A stretch of DNA of 64,000 nucleotides from Flavobacteriia bacterium (GTDB lineage: Bacteria; Bacteroidota; Bacteroidia; Flavobacteriales_D; Crocinitomicaceae). Of this stretch, positions 9,640-19,730 are shown piece after piece. Location of the stretch: assembly GCA_016183815.1 (NCBI GenBank), contig JACPDW010000010.1, positions 1 to 64,000 on the forward strand, read 5' to 3'. A program made the position numbers and the translations under genes. Positions within the stretch are counted from its first letter, which is position 1. Each line of letters begins with the position of its first letter. The notes beneath the pieces are model-generated. The model was not told the origin of the DNA. It worked only from the letters and a program-made list of their open reading frames with translations, and did not search any database.

Positions 9640-10680
9640 ATGAACATAGTATCTTTTTTTGCAGGTGCAGGAGGTTTAGACCTTGGTTTTCAAAAAGCAG
9701 GATTTAATGTTATTTGGGCAAATGAATACGACAAGGAAATTTGGGAAACTTATGAAAAAAACCATCCACACACAATTCTTGACAGAAGAAGCTTAGTAAA
9801 TATTCCTGCTGAAGATGTTCCCGAATGTGATGGAATAATTGGAGGTCCTCCTTGCCAAAGTTGGAGTGAAGCGGGTGCTATGAAGGGAATTGAAGATAAA
9901 AGAGGTCAGCTTTTTTATGATTTCATTAGAATCTTAGAAGCGAAACAACCTAAATTTTTTCTTGCTGAAAATGTAAGCGGAATGCTTTTAGGCAGACATT
10001 CAGAGGCATTAGAAAACATAAAAGAAATGTTCAGAAATGCAGGAATTGGCTACGAACTTTCATTTGAAATGGTTAATGCTTGTGATTTCAACGTGCCACA
10101 AGACAGAAAACGAGTAATTTTTGTAGGTATTCGTAAAGATTTGGGTTTTAAATACCAATTTCAAAAACCTAACTTTCCTAAACTAACGCTTCAAGAAATC
10201 ATTTACGATTTAAAAGACAATGTTTTACCTGCATTGCCATACAACAAAACCAACAGAGAAAAATGTGCTTTGCCAAACCACGAATATATGATTGGTGATT
10301 TTTCCACAATTTTTATGTCAAGAAATAGAGTTAGAAGTTGGGATGAACAATCGTTTACAATTCAAGCAGGTGGCAGACACGCTCCTATTCATCCACAAGC
10401 ACCAAAAATGAAATTCATAGAGCAAAACATTCGGGTTTTTGTTCCAGGGAAAGAACATTTATACAGACGTTTGAGTGTTAGAGAATGTGCGAGAATTCAA
10501 ACTTTTCCAGATGATTTTATTTTCCATTATACAAGTGTGCCTGCAGGTTACAAAATGATTGGAAATGCTGTTCCAGTTAACCTCGCTAAATATCTTGCAG
10601 AGACAATCAAACAACAGTTAAAACAGCATACATCAACAAAGGATTTAAAAATTGAAAAACAAGAAGCAGTAACAGTATGA
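9640..10680 (+). CDS. DNA (cytosine-5-)-methyltransferase, M.HaeIII-like (predicted GGCC specificity)
   Basis: [39 protein letters not shown] (PCQ), [35 protein letters not shown] motifs; the body closely resembles M.HaeIII, including the target-recognition stretch [33 protein letters not shown]. Confidence 0.95.
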   Translation: MNIVSFFAGAGGLDLGFQKAGFNVIWANEYDKEIWETYEKNHPHTILDRRSLVNIPAEDVPECDGIIGGPPCQSWSEAGAMKGIEDKRGQLFYDFIRILEAKQPKFFLAENVSGMLLGRHSEALENIKEMFRNAGIGYELSFEMVNACDFNVPQDRKRVIFVGIRKDLGFKYQFQKPNFPKLTLQEIIYDLKDNVLPALPYNKTNREKCALPNHEYMIGDFSTIFMSRNRVRSWDEQSFTIQAGGRHAPIHPQAPKMKFIEQNIRVFVPGKEHLYRRLSVRECARIQTFPDDFIFHYTSVPAGYKMIGNAVPVNLAKYLAETIKQQLKQHTSTKDLKIEKQEAVTV

Positions 10681-11525
10681 CAAATATTTTAGAGGCGATT
10701 GTAAATATAACAAATAACCCAGTTGTTGAAATTCGGAATCATTACACAGGAAGAAATAGAGCAAACAATGTTGGAGAAGCATTAGAGATGTTTGTAAAAG
10801 ATGCTTTTGCAAACACCATACAAGAAAAGGACGAACAAGTTAAAAACACAAGATTTAACCAAGTATTTTCTTGGCTTGGCAATCAAAATCACCCACCTGA
10901 TATTATGATTCGTCTAGGTGATGCAATAGAAGTGAAGAAAACGCAAAGTGCCAATAGTGATTTGGCTCTAAATAGTTCCTACCCAAAATCAAACATTCAG
11001 TCCAACAGCAATATAATAACTCAAGAATGTAGAACTTGTGAAAATTGGACAAAAAAAGACTTGATTTATTGTGTTGGACATACAATAGACGATTCTATAA
11101 AATCACTTTGGATGGTTTATGGTAACATCTATGCAGCCAAGCACGAAACTTACCAGATAATTAAACAAAAAATTACAGATGGTTTAAACGAAATTCCAAA
11201 TGTTGAACTTGCAGAAACAAACGAATTAGGAAGAGTAAACAGAGTTGACCCATTAGGAATTACCAATTTAAGAATTCGTGGAATGTGGCAAATTCAGAAT
11301 CCAAGAAGAGTTTTTAATTATTTGCATACAACTGGAGATTCTTTTGAACTTGTTGCTGTTATACCTAAAAATAAATACAACTCGTTCCCGACTGAAAGCA
11401 AAAACAGAATTGAAAACTTAGATAATCCGAATTTGAGTATTTCTGATGTTCAAGTTAAAGACCCGAACAATCCTGCAAATTTGATTGATAGTAAATTGAT
11501 TGTTTTTAAAAATAAAATAAAGTAA
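10677..11525 (+). CDS. Type II restriction endonuclease, probable NgoPII family
   Basis: Overlaps the methyltransferase stop by ATGA (10677-10680); N-term [48 protein letters not shown] resembles NgoPII-type endonucleases; [17 protein letters not shown] is a plausible PD-ExK-like core. Confidence 0.8.
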   Translation: MTNILEAIVNITNNPVVEIRNHYTGRNRANNVGEALEMFVKDAFANTIQEKDEQVKNTRFNQVFSWLGNQNHPPDIMIRLGDAIEVKKTQSANSDLALNSSYPKSNIQSNSNIITQECRTCENWTKKDLIYCVGHTIDDSIKSLWMVYGNIYAAKHETYQIIKQKITDGLNEIPNVELAETNELGRVNRVDPLGITNLRIRGMWQIQNPRRVFNYLHTTGDSFELVAVIPKNKYNSFPTESKNRIENLDNPNLSISDVQVKDPNNPANLIDSKLIVFKNKIK

Positions 11526-11569
11526 TAAATCAATTTCACTATTGAATACGTCTTTTATTTAGCTTACAT

Positions 11570-11637
11570 TAATCTACGTTCTTATTCTGCGTTTATCAGC
11601 GAGAAAATTAAAAATCTCTCACAGAATCAATCAGAAG
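11570..11637. repeat. Degenerate dispersed intergenic repeat remnant (TCTGCGTT/CAGCGAGA...TCTCTCaCAGA type)
   Basis: ATCTACGTTCTTATTCTGCGTTTATCAGCGAGAAAATTAAAAATCTCTCACAGAATCAATCAGAAG has partial GAGA...TCTC symmetry and resembles short repeats seen in Bacteroidota intergenic DNA. Confidence 0.35.
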
Positions 11638-11676
11638 TTTTAATTCCATTAACAAATTATTGAAAATTTTCTGATA

Positions 11677-13494
11677 TTACTCCAAATTTTGCAGTTTTAT
11701 TAATTTAGAATATAGTCCTTTTTCATTTTTTAATAATTCGTAGTGGGTTCCGCTTTCAACAATTATTCCTTGTTCAAGTACTAAAATTAAATCTGCTTTT
11801 TTGATTGTGGACAAACGATGAGCAATAACAAAGGAAGTTCGTTCTTTCATTAAATTATCTAACGCTTGTTTAACTGATTTTTCTGATTCAGAATCTAAAG
11901 CAGAAGTGGCTTCGTCTAAAATTAAAATTTTTGGATTTTTCAGCAAAGCACGAGCAATAGCAATTCGCTGTTTTTGTCCACCTGAAAGTTGAATACCTCT
12001 ATCACCGACCTGAGTGTCAAAACCTTCTGGGAATTTTTCAATGAACTCAAGACAATTGGCTTTTAAAGCGACATCTTTTAATTGATTTTCATCGGCTGTT
12101 TTGTTTCCATATAAAATATTTTCTCTAATTGAACCAGCAAAAAGCAAAACTTCTTGAGGAACATAAGCCATGTGTGAACGCAGAAATTCTACATCAATGT
12201 CATTAATATCAGTTTCATTGATTAAAATTTTACCATTTGTTGTGTCATAAAATCGTAAAATCAATGAAGCAATGGTGGTTTTTCCTGCACCAGAAGATCC
12301 CACAAGTGCAATAGTTTGATTAGGTTTTGCAGAAAAACTTAATCCTTTAAGGACATTGATATCAGAACGTTGAGGGTAACTAAAGTGGACATTATTAAAT
12401 TCAACAGAACCATTTATTAGAGGTTTTTGTGTGCCCTTCATCAATTCTTTTTCACTATTATTACCTATTATCCTCATTAATTGATCTGTTGCTCCAACAG
12501 CTTTTTGTATTCCAGCAAATAATTCGGGTAAAGAACCCACAGAAGCACCCATCATGATGGTAAAGAAAATAAAAGAATAAAAATCTTCCATGCTTAACTC
12601 TGGATTTTTGCCTTGTGTTAACAAAAGACCTTGCCAGATAACAAAAACTATTGCTCCAAAAATGCAAAAAATGATAAATGAAGCAAAAACACCTCTCCAT
12701 AATCCGCTTTTAATATTTAATTGAAAAATACTATTTAAGTGCGTGCGATAACGTCCAATCAACCAAACTTCATTTGTAAACGCCTTAACGTTGGTGATTC
12801 CATTTAAACTTTCTTCAACAATGACGTTTGATGCAGCCATCTCGTCTTGTGCTATTTTTGATAATTTCCTGATATATCTTCCAAAAAACACCGCAATAAT
12901 CGACATCACAGGAACAGTCGCCAACATTAAAAAAGCCAATTTCCAAGACAAAAAGAATAAAAATAGAATCCCACCTAATACAATAATAATTTGACGAAAA
13001 AATTCAGCAATTGTTGTACGTAAAGTTTCTTGAATTTGAGTAATGTCAGCACTTATTCTTGAGCTTAATTCACCCACTTTTTGCTGATTAAAAAAATCCA
13101 TTGGCATATAAATTAACCTCGAAAAAGCATGGGTTTTAATGTCTCTTAGTACGTTTTCAGTAACTTTTGTAAAGATGATTACCCGAAAAAAAGAAAAAAT
13201 AGCTTGTAAAGCAAATAAAATGAATAAAGCTAAAGCGACATTGTTGATATTATTTAAGTTTATCCACTGTAAATTAGAAGGGGATACGGACTGGGTTGTG
13301 CTACCACCAAGTAATTTCCCCATTAGCACTGGAAAAAGTAAACCCATTCCTGTAGATAAAATCAAAAAAATCCACCCAATCAAAAAAGATATTTGATAAG
13401 GTTTTAAATATTGAAAGATTTTTTTTGCCTGTTGAATTGATTCTTTACTTAACTTGACTTTTTCGGTTTTTTTTTCTCGTTTTGGTCGTAACAT
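11677..13494 (-). CDS. ABC transporter, fused permease/ATP-binding (MsbA-like exporter)
   Basis: Walker A GSSGAGKTT, signature LSGGQKQR, Walker B ILILDEATSALD, H-loop IAHRLST; N-terminal TM domain. Confidence 0.92.
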   Translation of the reverse strand: MLRPKREKKTEKVKLSKESIQQAKKIFQYLKPYQISFLIGWIFLILSTGMGLLFPVLMGKLLGGSTTQSVSPSNLQWINLNNINNVALALFILFALQAIFSFFRVIIFTKVTENVLRDIKTHAFSRLIYMPMDFFNQQKVGELSSRISADITQIQETLRTTIAEFFRQIIIVLGGILFLFFLSWKLAFLMLATVPVMSIIAVFFGRYIRKLSKIAQDEMAASNVIVEESLNGITNVKAFTNEVWLIGRYRTHLNSIFQLNIKSGLWRGVFASFIIFCIFGAIVFVIWQGLLLTQGKNPELSMEDFYSFIFFTIMMGASVGSLPELFAGIQKAVGATDQLMRIIGNNSEKELMKGTQKPLINGSVEFNNVHFSYPQRSDINVLKGLSFSAKPNQTIALVGSSGAGKTTIASLILRFYDTTNGKILINETDINDIDVEFLRSHMAYVPQEVLLFAGSIRENILYGNKTADENQLKDVALKANCLEFIEKFPEGFDTQVGDRGIQLSGGQKQRIAIARALLKNPKILILDEATSALDSESEKSVKQALDNLMKERTSFVIAHRLSTIKKADLILVLEQGIIVESGTHYELLKNEKGLYSKLIKLQNLE

Positions 13495-13703
13495 ATTTCT
13501 TGTTTATGGTGCAAAAATAGATATAATAGTGCAATTGTATTCTTGAGGAAAAGCAAAAAAACTATAAAATAAGCGTTCACACGATATTATTGCTTTATGG
13601 AATAATTTATTTTTAGTTTCATTATTTTAAAATCAATTTTGCAATGTTATAATATTTGAAAGTTTTTGAAAAAAAATATACTTTTTTGATACAAAAAAAT
13701 AAC

Positions 13704-13711
13704 TACTTTTG
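13704..13711 (+). promoter_or_regulatory. Bacteroidota -7 element TACTTTTG upstream of etfB
   Basis: TAnnTTTG match, with TTG at 13686-13688 as a possible -33; ATG at 13729. Confidence 0.5.
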
Positions 13712-13728
13712 CACCCAAATTTTATAAG

Positions 13729-14469
13729 ATGAAGATATTAGTTTGTATCAGCAAAGCTCCTGACACTACATCAAAAATTGGATTTACTGATAATCACACA
13801 AAATTTGATGAAAACGGTGTTCAATATATAGTAAATCCTTACGACGAATGGTACGCTTTAGTTAGAGCATTGGAAATTAAAGAATCCAACGGTGGAAATG
13901 TAACCATTATTAATGTGGGTACTGTTCAAGACGAAGCGATCATAAGAAAAGCATTAGCCATAGGTGCTGACGATGCTGTACGTGTTGATTCTGAAGCTAA
14001 TGATGCTTATTTCACTGCATTTCAAATTGCAAATTATGCTAAAGAAAATGCTTTTGATTTAGTACTAACAGGAAAAGAAACCATTCAATACAACGGCTCT
14101 CAAGTAGCTGGAATGATAGCTGAAATTTTAGACCTCCCTTTAATTTCATTAGCAACAAAATTAGATGTTAATGGAAACAATATCCTTATTGAACAAGAAG
14201 TAATTGGCGGTGTTCAAGTAGCTGAATTGGCTTTACCCGCTGTAGTTAGTTGTGCTAAAGGTATGGCTGAGCAAAGAATTCCAAATATGCGTGGAATTAT
14301 GGCTGCAAGAACTAAACCTCTTCAAGTTATTAGCCCTGTTTCCTGTGACACATTGACTTCCTTTGTGTCATACAGTATGCCTGAAGCGAAAAAAGAATGT
14401 AAATTAATTGACCCTAATAATTTAGATGAATTAGTTCAATTATTACACAACGAAGCAAAAGTTATATAA
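13729..14469 (+). CDS. etfB: Electron transfer flavoprotein beta subunit
   Basis: MKILVCISKAPDTTSKI...DDAVRVD...LVLTGKETIQYNGSQVAGMIAE; immediately upstream of etfA. Confidence 0.93.
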   Translation: MKILVCISKAPDTTSKIGFTDNHTKFDENGVQYIVNPYDEWYALVRALEIKESNGGNVTIINVGTVQDEAIIRKALAIGADDAVRVDSEANDAYFTAFQIANYAKENAFDLVLTGKETIQYNGSQVAGMIAEILDLPLISLATKLDVNGNNILIEQEVIGGVQVAELALPAVVSCAKGMAEQRIPNMRGIMAARTKPLQVISPVSCDTLTSFVSYSMPEAKKECKLIDPNNLDELVQLLHNEAKVI

Positions 14470-14489
14470 TCCATTATAAATTAAAAAAG

Positions 14490-15431
14490 ATGAAATCTTT
14501 AGTATATATCTCAAGCGATCAAGGATTATCCAAATCCGCTTTTGAAACGGTTACTTATGCTAAAAAACTAGGTGGCGATGTTATAGTAGTAAGCAACGGA
14601 AGTAATTCCGACCTTTCAAAATTAGGTAATTATGGTGCTTCTAAAATTTATGTAGATCGTTCTCTAAAACAAGCAGATGCTCAACTTTTAGCAAAATTAG
14701 TGGTTTTTATCGCTGAAAAAGAAGGAGTTGAAATCGTGATCTTTTCTCATGATTTTACAGGTAAAGCGGTTGCCCCAAGAGTTTCTGCAAAATTAAAAGC
14801 AGGTTTAGTTTCAGGTGCAATTGAATTGCCAATAACTGAAAATGGTTTTTTGTGCAAAGTAAATGTATTTTCTGGTAAAGCTTTTGGAATGGTTAAAGTT
14901 TTGTCTTCTAAAAAAGTAATCTCTTTACTTCCAAACTCTATTCAACCTGAAGAAACAGGAACATCTTGTACTGTTGAAGAAATAGATGCAAATTTGGGTA
15001 GTTCAAATTTAAATATTAAAGAATTTAAAAAACCCGAGGGTGAAGTTCCTTTACCAGAAGCAGAATTAGTGGTCTCAGCTGGCCGTGGCTTAAAAGGACC
15101 AGAAAACTGGAAAATTGTTGAAGATTTAGCAAAATCTTTAGGAGCAGCTACTGCTTGTTCAAGACCTGTTGCTGATGTTGGTTGGAGACCTCATCACGAA
15201 CATGTTGGTCAAACTGGTTTCGCAATCCGCCCTAATTTATACATTGCTTGTGGTATTTCAGGTGCAATCCAACATTTAGCTGGAGTTAATGGCTCTAAAG
15301 TTATTGTGGTTATAAATACAGACAAAGAAGCTCCTTTCTTTAAAGCTGCTGATTACGGTATCGTTGGTGATGTGTTTGATGTACTTCCCAAATTTACTGA
15401 AGCAGTAAAAAAATTAAAAGGAAACAGTTGA
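14490..15431 (+). CDS. etfA: Electron transfer flavoprotein alpha subunit
   Basis: ELVVSAGRGLKGPENW, ATACSRPVADVGWRPHHEHVGQTG, LYIACGISGAIQHLAGV FAD-binding motif. Confidence 0.95.
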   Translation: MKSLVYISSDQGLSKSAFETVTYAKKLGGDVIVVSNGSNSDLSKLGNYGASKIYVDRSLKQADAQLLAKLVVFIAEKEGVEIVIFSHDFTGKAVAPRVSAKLKAGLVSGAIELPITENGFLCKVNVFSGKAFGMVKVLSSKKVISLLPNSIQPEETGTSCTVEEIDANLGSSNLNIKEFKKPEGEVPLPEAELVVSAGRGLKGPENWKIVEDLAKSLGAATACSRPVADVGWRPHHEHVGQTGFAIRPNLYIACGISGAIQHLAGVNGSKVIVVINTDKEAPFFKAADYGIVGDVFDVLPKFTEAVKKLKGNS

Positions 15432-15496
15432 TTTTAAAATTTATTTTTAACTTTGAAAAATAAGGAAACTATTTCTTTTCAATTGTTAAAAATTAT

Positions 15497-16084
15497 ATGA
15501 ATAAAGTCAAATTGGAGATTGCCGGCTTGTCGTATAGCCAAACTCAATCTGGTGCTTATGCCTTAGTTTTAGTTGAATCTGGTGGCAAAAGAAGTATTCC
15601 TATCATTATCGGTGGATATGAAGCACAAGCCATCGCTATTGAGTTGGAGAAAATGAAACCCAACAGACCATTAACCCACGATTTATTTAAAACTTTTGCC
15701 GAATCTTTTGGAGTTAAAGTAATTGAAGTGGTTATTTACAACCTAAACGAAGGTATTTTTCACTCAAAATTAATTTGTGAAAAGGAAGGTCAGTTTTCTG
15801 AAATTGACGCCAGAACTTCTGACGCAATTGCCCTTTCTTTACGTTTCAAATGCCCTATTTATACTTTCGAATCTATTTTATCTTCAGCTGGAACTAACCT
15901 AGACGAAAGTAATGATATTTCAACAGAACTTAGTGAGGAAGAATTAATTGAAGAAGATGCAAATCCAATGAATAATTTAAATATCGACGAACTCAGAAAA
16001 TTATTACAAGACGCTATTGACGACGAAGATTATGAAAAAGCATCTAAAATAAGAGATGAATTGAAAAAAAGAAACTTACCTTAA
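15497..16084 (+). CDS. Bifunctional nuclease (BFN/DUF151) domain protein with C-terminal UVR motif
   Basis: N-term BFN domain (KRSIPIIIGGYEAQAIAIELE...RTSDAIALSLRFKCPIY); C-term DELRKLLQDAIDDEDYEKASKIRDELKKR is a UvrB/UvrC-type motif. Confidence 0.88.
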   Translation: MNKVKLEIAGLSYSQTQSGAYALVLVESGGKRSIPIIIGGYEAQAIAIELEKMKPNRPLTHDLFKTFAESFGVKVIEVVIYNLNEGIFHSKLICEKEGQFSEIDARTSDAIALSLRFKCPIYTFESILSSAGTNLDESNDISTELSEEELIEEDANPMNNLNIDELRKLLQDAIDDEDYEKASKIRDELKKRNLP

Positions 16085-16094
16085 AACTAATCAT

Positions 16095-17351
16095 ATGTCA
16101 CTAAAAATTCGTTTAATCATCATGAATTTTCTCCAATTTTATGTTTGGGGAGCATGGTTAATTACTATTGGCACATATTGTATGAATGGAAAAGGTTGGT
16201 CCTTTCCTCAATTTGGTGCAATTTTTTCAACATTAGCCCTTTCAAGTCTAATTATGCCCGCTTTAGTAGGAATTATAGCCGACAAATGGATGAATTCAGA
16301 AAGATTATACGGTTTATTACACATTTTTTACGGGATAATATTGTTTTTTGTACCAAATGTGGACAATCCAGACACTTTATATTACATAATTTTCGCTGCA
16401 ATGTTATGTTATATGCCAACTATTTCTCTTACCAATTCAACATCTTATTCCATCTTAAAAAATAATGGTTATGATGTTGTAAAAGATTTTCCACCAATTC
16501 GTGTATGGGGAACCATTGGTTTTATTGCTGCTATGTGGGTTACCAACATAAGTGGGAGTAAAGACAATGGAAATCAATTTTATATAGCTTCTATAGTTGC
16601 TGTTTTGTTAGGGATTTATGCTTTTACTTTGCCCAAATGTCCTCCTCAAAAATCAATTTCTAAAAATGCCAGTATTTTAGAACAATTGGGATTAAACGCT
16701 TTTAAATTGTTTGGAAATTACAAAATGGCCTTGTTTTTTATTTTTTCAATGTTTTTGGGGGCCGCTTTACAACTTACAAATATGTATGGAGATGCTTATT
16801 TAGACGGATTTAAAGAAATTCCAAAATACACAGACAGTTTTGTTGTAAAATATTCTACTATAATAATGTCCATCTCTCAAATTTCAGAAACTGTATTTAT
16901 TTTGACCATTCCTTTTTTCTTAAAAAAATTTGGCATCAAAAAGGTAATGTTATTTAGTATGTTTGCTTGGGTACTTAGATTTGGGTTTTTTGCTTATGGC
17001 AATCCAACCGATGGACTTTGGATGATCATTGCTTCCTGTATTATTTATGGTATGGCCTTTGACTTTTTTAACATTTCTGGTTCATTATTCGTTGAGACTT
17101 CTACGGACACATCTATAAGATCAAGTGCTCAAGGATTATTTATGATGATGACTAATGGAATTGGAGCATTTTTAGGCACAAAAGTTAGCAGTTGGATGAT
17201 TGCTTCATTCTTTATATTAGAAAATGGGAATTCAGATTGGAAAGGGATTTGGTTAAGTTTTGCGATATACTCAGCAATTATTGGACTTCTTTTTGCTGTA
17301 TTTTTTAAACACAAGCATGAAGCAGATCAAATCAAAAACATTCATCATTAA
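16095..17351 (+). CDS. Nucleoside permease NupG-family MFS transporter
   Basis: MSLKIRLIIMNFLQFYVWGAWLITIG...MPALVGIIADKWMNSERLYGLLH closely resembles the NupG/XapB N-terminus; about 12 TM segments. Confidence 0.85.
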   Translation: MSLKIRLIIMNFLQFYVWGAWLITIGTYCMNGKGWSFPQFGAIFSTLALSSLIMPALVGIIADKWMNSERLYGLLHIFYGIILFFVPNVDNPDTLYYIIFAAMLCYMPTISLTNSTSYSILKNNGYDVVKDFPPIRVWGTIGFIAAMWVTNISGSKDNGNQFYIASIVAVLLGIYAFTLPKCPPQKSISKNASILEQLGLNAFKLFGNYKMALFFIFSMFLGAALQLTNMYGDAYLDGFKEIPKYTDSFVVKYSTIIMSISQISETVFILTIPFFLKKFGIKKVMLFSMFAWVLRFGFFAYGNPTDGLWMIIASCIIYGMAFDFFNISGSLFVETSTDTSIRSSAQGLFMMMTNGIGAFLGTKVSSWMIASFFILENGNSDWKGIWLSFAIYSAIIGLLFAVFFKHKHEADQIKNIHH

Positions 17352-17518
17352 AATGATAATTTTGGTTTTTAATTAATCAAATAAAAAAATAAGTCAAATT
17401 ACTTATTCAACTATAAAGTAAAAAAAAGTATTTTTGTCGTTACTTAACATTATTTTATCAAAAATAAATATTTATTTGTATCTTTATCTTTTGGTATCAA
17501 TCAAAAAGTGCCTAAACT

Positions 17519-18055
17519 TTGAGTCAATTTATTAACATAGAATTCCTATTTAAAGAACATTATAAAAGAATGTTTAGATTGGCAAAAAATCTATTACACG
17601 ACCCCCAAGCGGCAGATGATGTAATACAAGAAATTTTTATCTCTATCTGGAAAAACAGAAAATCTTTAAGTATTTCAAGTAGTATTGAAGCCTATTTGAC
17701 AAAGTCAACTGTAAATAAATGTATCACTGTTATTGAACAGAATAAAAAATTTCAAAAAACTGAAATAAATGACTCAAATCAATATTTTGCTACTCAATCC
17801 AACGAAGAAGAAATGGATTTTGAGCTAATTCAACAATGTATTAATGCCTCTTTAGATAAACTTCCACCAAAATGTAAAGCAATTTTTATGTTATGTCGTT
17901 TTGAAAATATGAAGTATAAAGATGTAGCAGAACATTTAGAAATTAGTATTAAAACTGTTGAAAATCAAATGTCTATAGCACTTCACAAGTTGCAAGAAGA
18001 CCTTAAACCTAAACTAAAAAACTTCTACTCTGAAAAAAAAATTGAATTTTTTTAA
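17519..18055 (+). CDS. ECF RNA polymerase sigma factor
   Basis: Sigma2 (FKEHYKRMFRLAKNLLHDPQAADDVIQEIFISIWKN) and sigma4 (LPPKCKAIFMLCRFENMKYKDVAEHLEISIKTVENQMSIALHKL); TTG start. Confidence 0.9.
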   Translation: MSQFINIEFLFKEHYKRMFRLAKNLLHDPQAADDVIQEIFISIWKNRKSLSISSSIEAYLTKSTVNKCITVIEQNKKFQKTEINDSNQYFATQSNEEEMDFELIQQCINASLDKLPPKCKAIFMLCRFENMKYKDVAEHLEISIKTVENQMSIALHKLQEDLKPKLKNFYSEKKIEFF

Positions 18056-18121
18056 AAAATTTTAGTTTTTCTTTGGGGGTAAAATCAAAAAATACAGTCT
18101 AATATTTAAAACCGTAATAAA

Positions 18122-19024
18122 GTGAACAACAAAAATTTGATATCAAAAGTAATTTCTGGAAATGCAAGCTCTTCCGAAATGAATAAATTTCAAAGTTGGT
18201 TGTCAGAAAATGATGAAAACAAACTAGATTACCAACAACAATTGACAATCTGGCAAATGACATCTAATGAAAACCAAATTGATGACCTAGAACCCGATGT
18301 TGAGTCAGCATGGGCATCTTTCTTAGAGAAAAAAGAACAAAGTTTTGATTCTTCTTCTAAAATAATTTACAAAATAGCCGCAGTACTGATTGTTGTTTTA
18401 ACCGTTGGTTCAATTTCTTCTTATGTGCTTTTTAAAAATAATCAACAAGAAAGTAACTTTTTTGCTAAGAATTGGTTTCCAAAAGTAAAAACTGAGAAAA
18501 AAGAAGCAAAAGAAAATAATTCTACTTTGAACATCCAAACTGCTGAAAATTCTGCTAAACTGTCCCTTAAAAGAAAAGTTAGAAGAAAAAATTCAAATAA
18601 AAATTATGTTGAATATGTTTTGATTGATAGTTCTAACATTAAATTAACTGACAATAGTGCTTTGAAATTTTTAGAACAAGATAAACAAAATTCAAGAATA
18701 GCTTCTTTAATGGGAGCAGGAATTTTTGACATCAAACCTTCTAATCAATTATTTATCCTTGAAACAGAACATGTTATTATTCATGTTGAAGGAACTAAAT
18801 TTAGAGTCAATGATCCAAGTGATGATTTTCCCTTTGTTGAACTTTATGTAAATGAAGGATCTATGGAAGTTTTTGAAAAAAATAATATCAGTAATAGTAT
18901 CTCCCTTAATTCAGGTCAAAAATACTTGTTTGATATTAAAAATAGACAATTTATTGAAATAAAAGAAAAAGCTAAAAAACAAAATAAATGGAAATTGTTT
19001 TGGAAAAATAATAAAAATAAATAA
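18122..19024 (+). CDS. FecR-family anti-sigma factor
   Basis: Single TM (IAAVLIVVLTVGSISSYVLF), LIDSSNIKLTDNSALKF..., VIIHVEGTKFRVND FecR signature, GTG start, downstream of the ECF sigma gene. Confidence 0.85.
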   Translation: MNNKNLISKVISGNASSSEMNKFQSWLSENDENKLDYQQQLTIWQMTSNENQIDDLEPDVESAWASFLEKKEQSFDSSSKIIYKIAAVLIVVLTVGSISSYVLFKNNQQESNFFAKNWFPKVKTEKKEAKENNSTLNIQTAENSAKLSLKRKVRRKNSNKNYVEYVLIDSSNIKLTDNSALKFLEQDKQNSRIASLMGAGIFDIKPSNQLFILETEHVIIHVEGTKFRVNDPSDDFPFVELYVNEGSMEVFEKNNISNSISLNSGQKYLFDIKNRQFIEIKEKAKKQNKWKLFWKNNKNK

Positions 19025-19042
19025 CCCTAAAAAAATATTCAC

Positions 19043-19489
19043 ATGAAAAAATTTAACTATTCCTTTGTTTTATTGATTGCAGTCTCAACTTTTCTGTTGC
19101 TATCTCAAACTTTTCAATTCAACCCTGAAACAGGCGACCAACAACTAGATTTTAAACTTAATGAAATCAATTCTAATGCTTTGTCTGATATTAATCAATT
19201 TGTAGAAAGAGTAAGTGAAGTCTATGTTGTTGACCCAAACAAAGTTAAAGACTTACTTAATTTTATGAACCCTGCAGATATTTTAATCAGCTTCCAAATT
19301 CAAAATATTACAGATTATACTCTTGCTGAGATAGTTGAACATTATAGAACCAACGAAGAAAAATCCTGGCACAATATGTTACCTCATTTTGGAATAACAA
19401 AAACTTCCTACGAATATGTAGAGTTGAAAAAAATTAAGAAATTTTACGAACCTTCCTATACAATTAAAAACCTAAGTAAAGTTAAATAG
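19043..19489 (+). CDS. Small secreted/membrane-anchored hypothetical protein
   Basis: N-terminal hydrophobic segment; 18 bp downstream of the FecR gene, probably co-transcribed. Confidence 0.7.
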   Translation: MKKFNYSFVLLIAVSTFLLLSQTFQFNPETGDQQLDFKLNEINSNALSDINQFVERVSEVYVVDPNKVKDLLNFMNPADILISFQIQNITDYTLAEIVEHYRTNEEKSWHNMLPHFGITKTSYEYVELKKIKKFYEPSYTIKNLSKVK

Positions 19490-19501
19490 TTCAACACATT
19501 T

Positions 19502-19562
19502 TTTTCGTCTGACCACGCTCACGAAAAGAAAAGTAATCGGATAACTTTTGTTCATCCGATTA
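19502..19562. terminator. Two consecutive hairpins in the convergent intergenic region (bidirectional terminator candidate)
   Basis: TTTTCGT(19502-19508)/ACGAAAA(19521-19527); TAATCGGAT(19534-19542)/ATCCGATTA(19554-19562). Confidence 0.55.
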
Positions 19563-19730
19563 TTTCATTGTAACTTGTTTGTATTCAATTGTACTAAAGT
19601 TTAAAAGTAAATCAAATTAATTTTATTTCAATTTCAATTTTGTGTTTTTTTTAACCTCAAAATACTAAGTTATTATAGTTTTTGTCATTTTCTAATCAAA
19701 GATTAAAAAAGTTAGTACTTTAAGCAGGTC

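Noticed and set aside
9640-11525. Broader defence island around the RM pair
   Set aside because: Neighbouring genes (M14 peptidase, ABC exporter, etfBA) are ordinary; no additional nuclease, helicase, toxin or integrase is visible.
12461-13396. Small ORFs at 12461-12700, 12791-12994 and 13139-13396
   Set aside because: Alternative or antisense frames of the ABC transporter gene.
16145-16465. 106-aa plus-strand ORF
   Set aside because: Out-of-frame within the NupG-like transporter gene.
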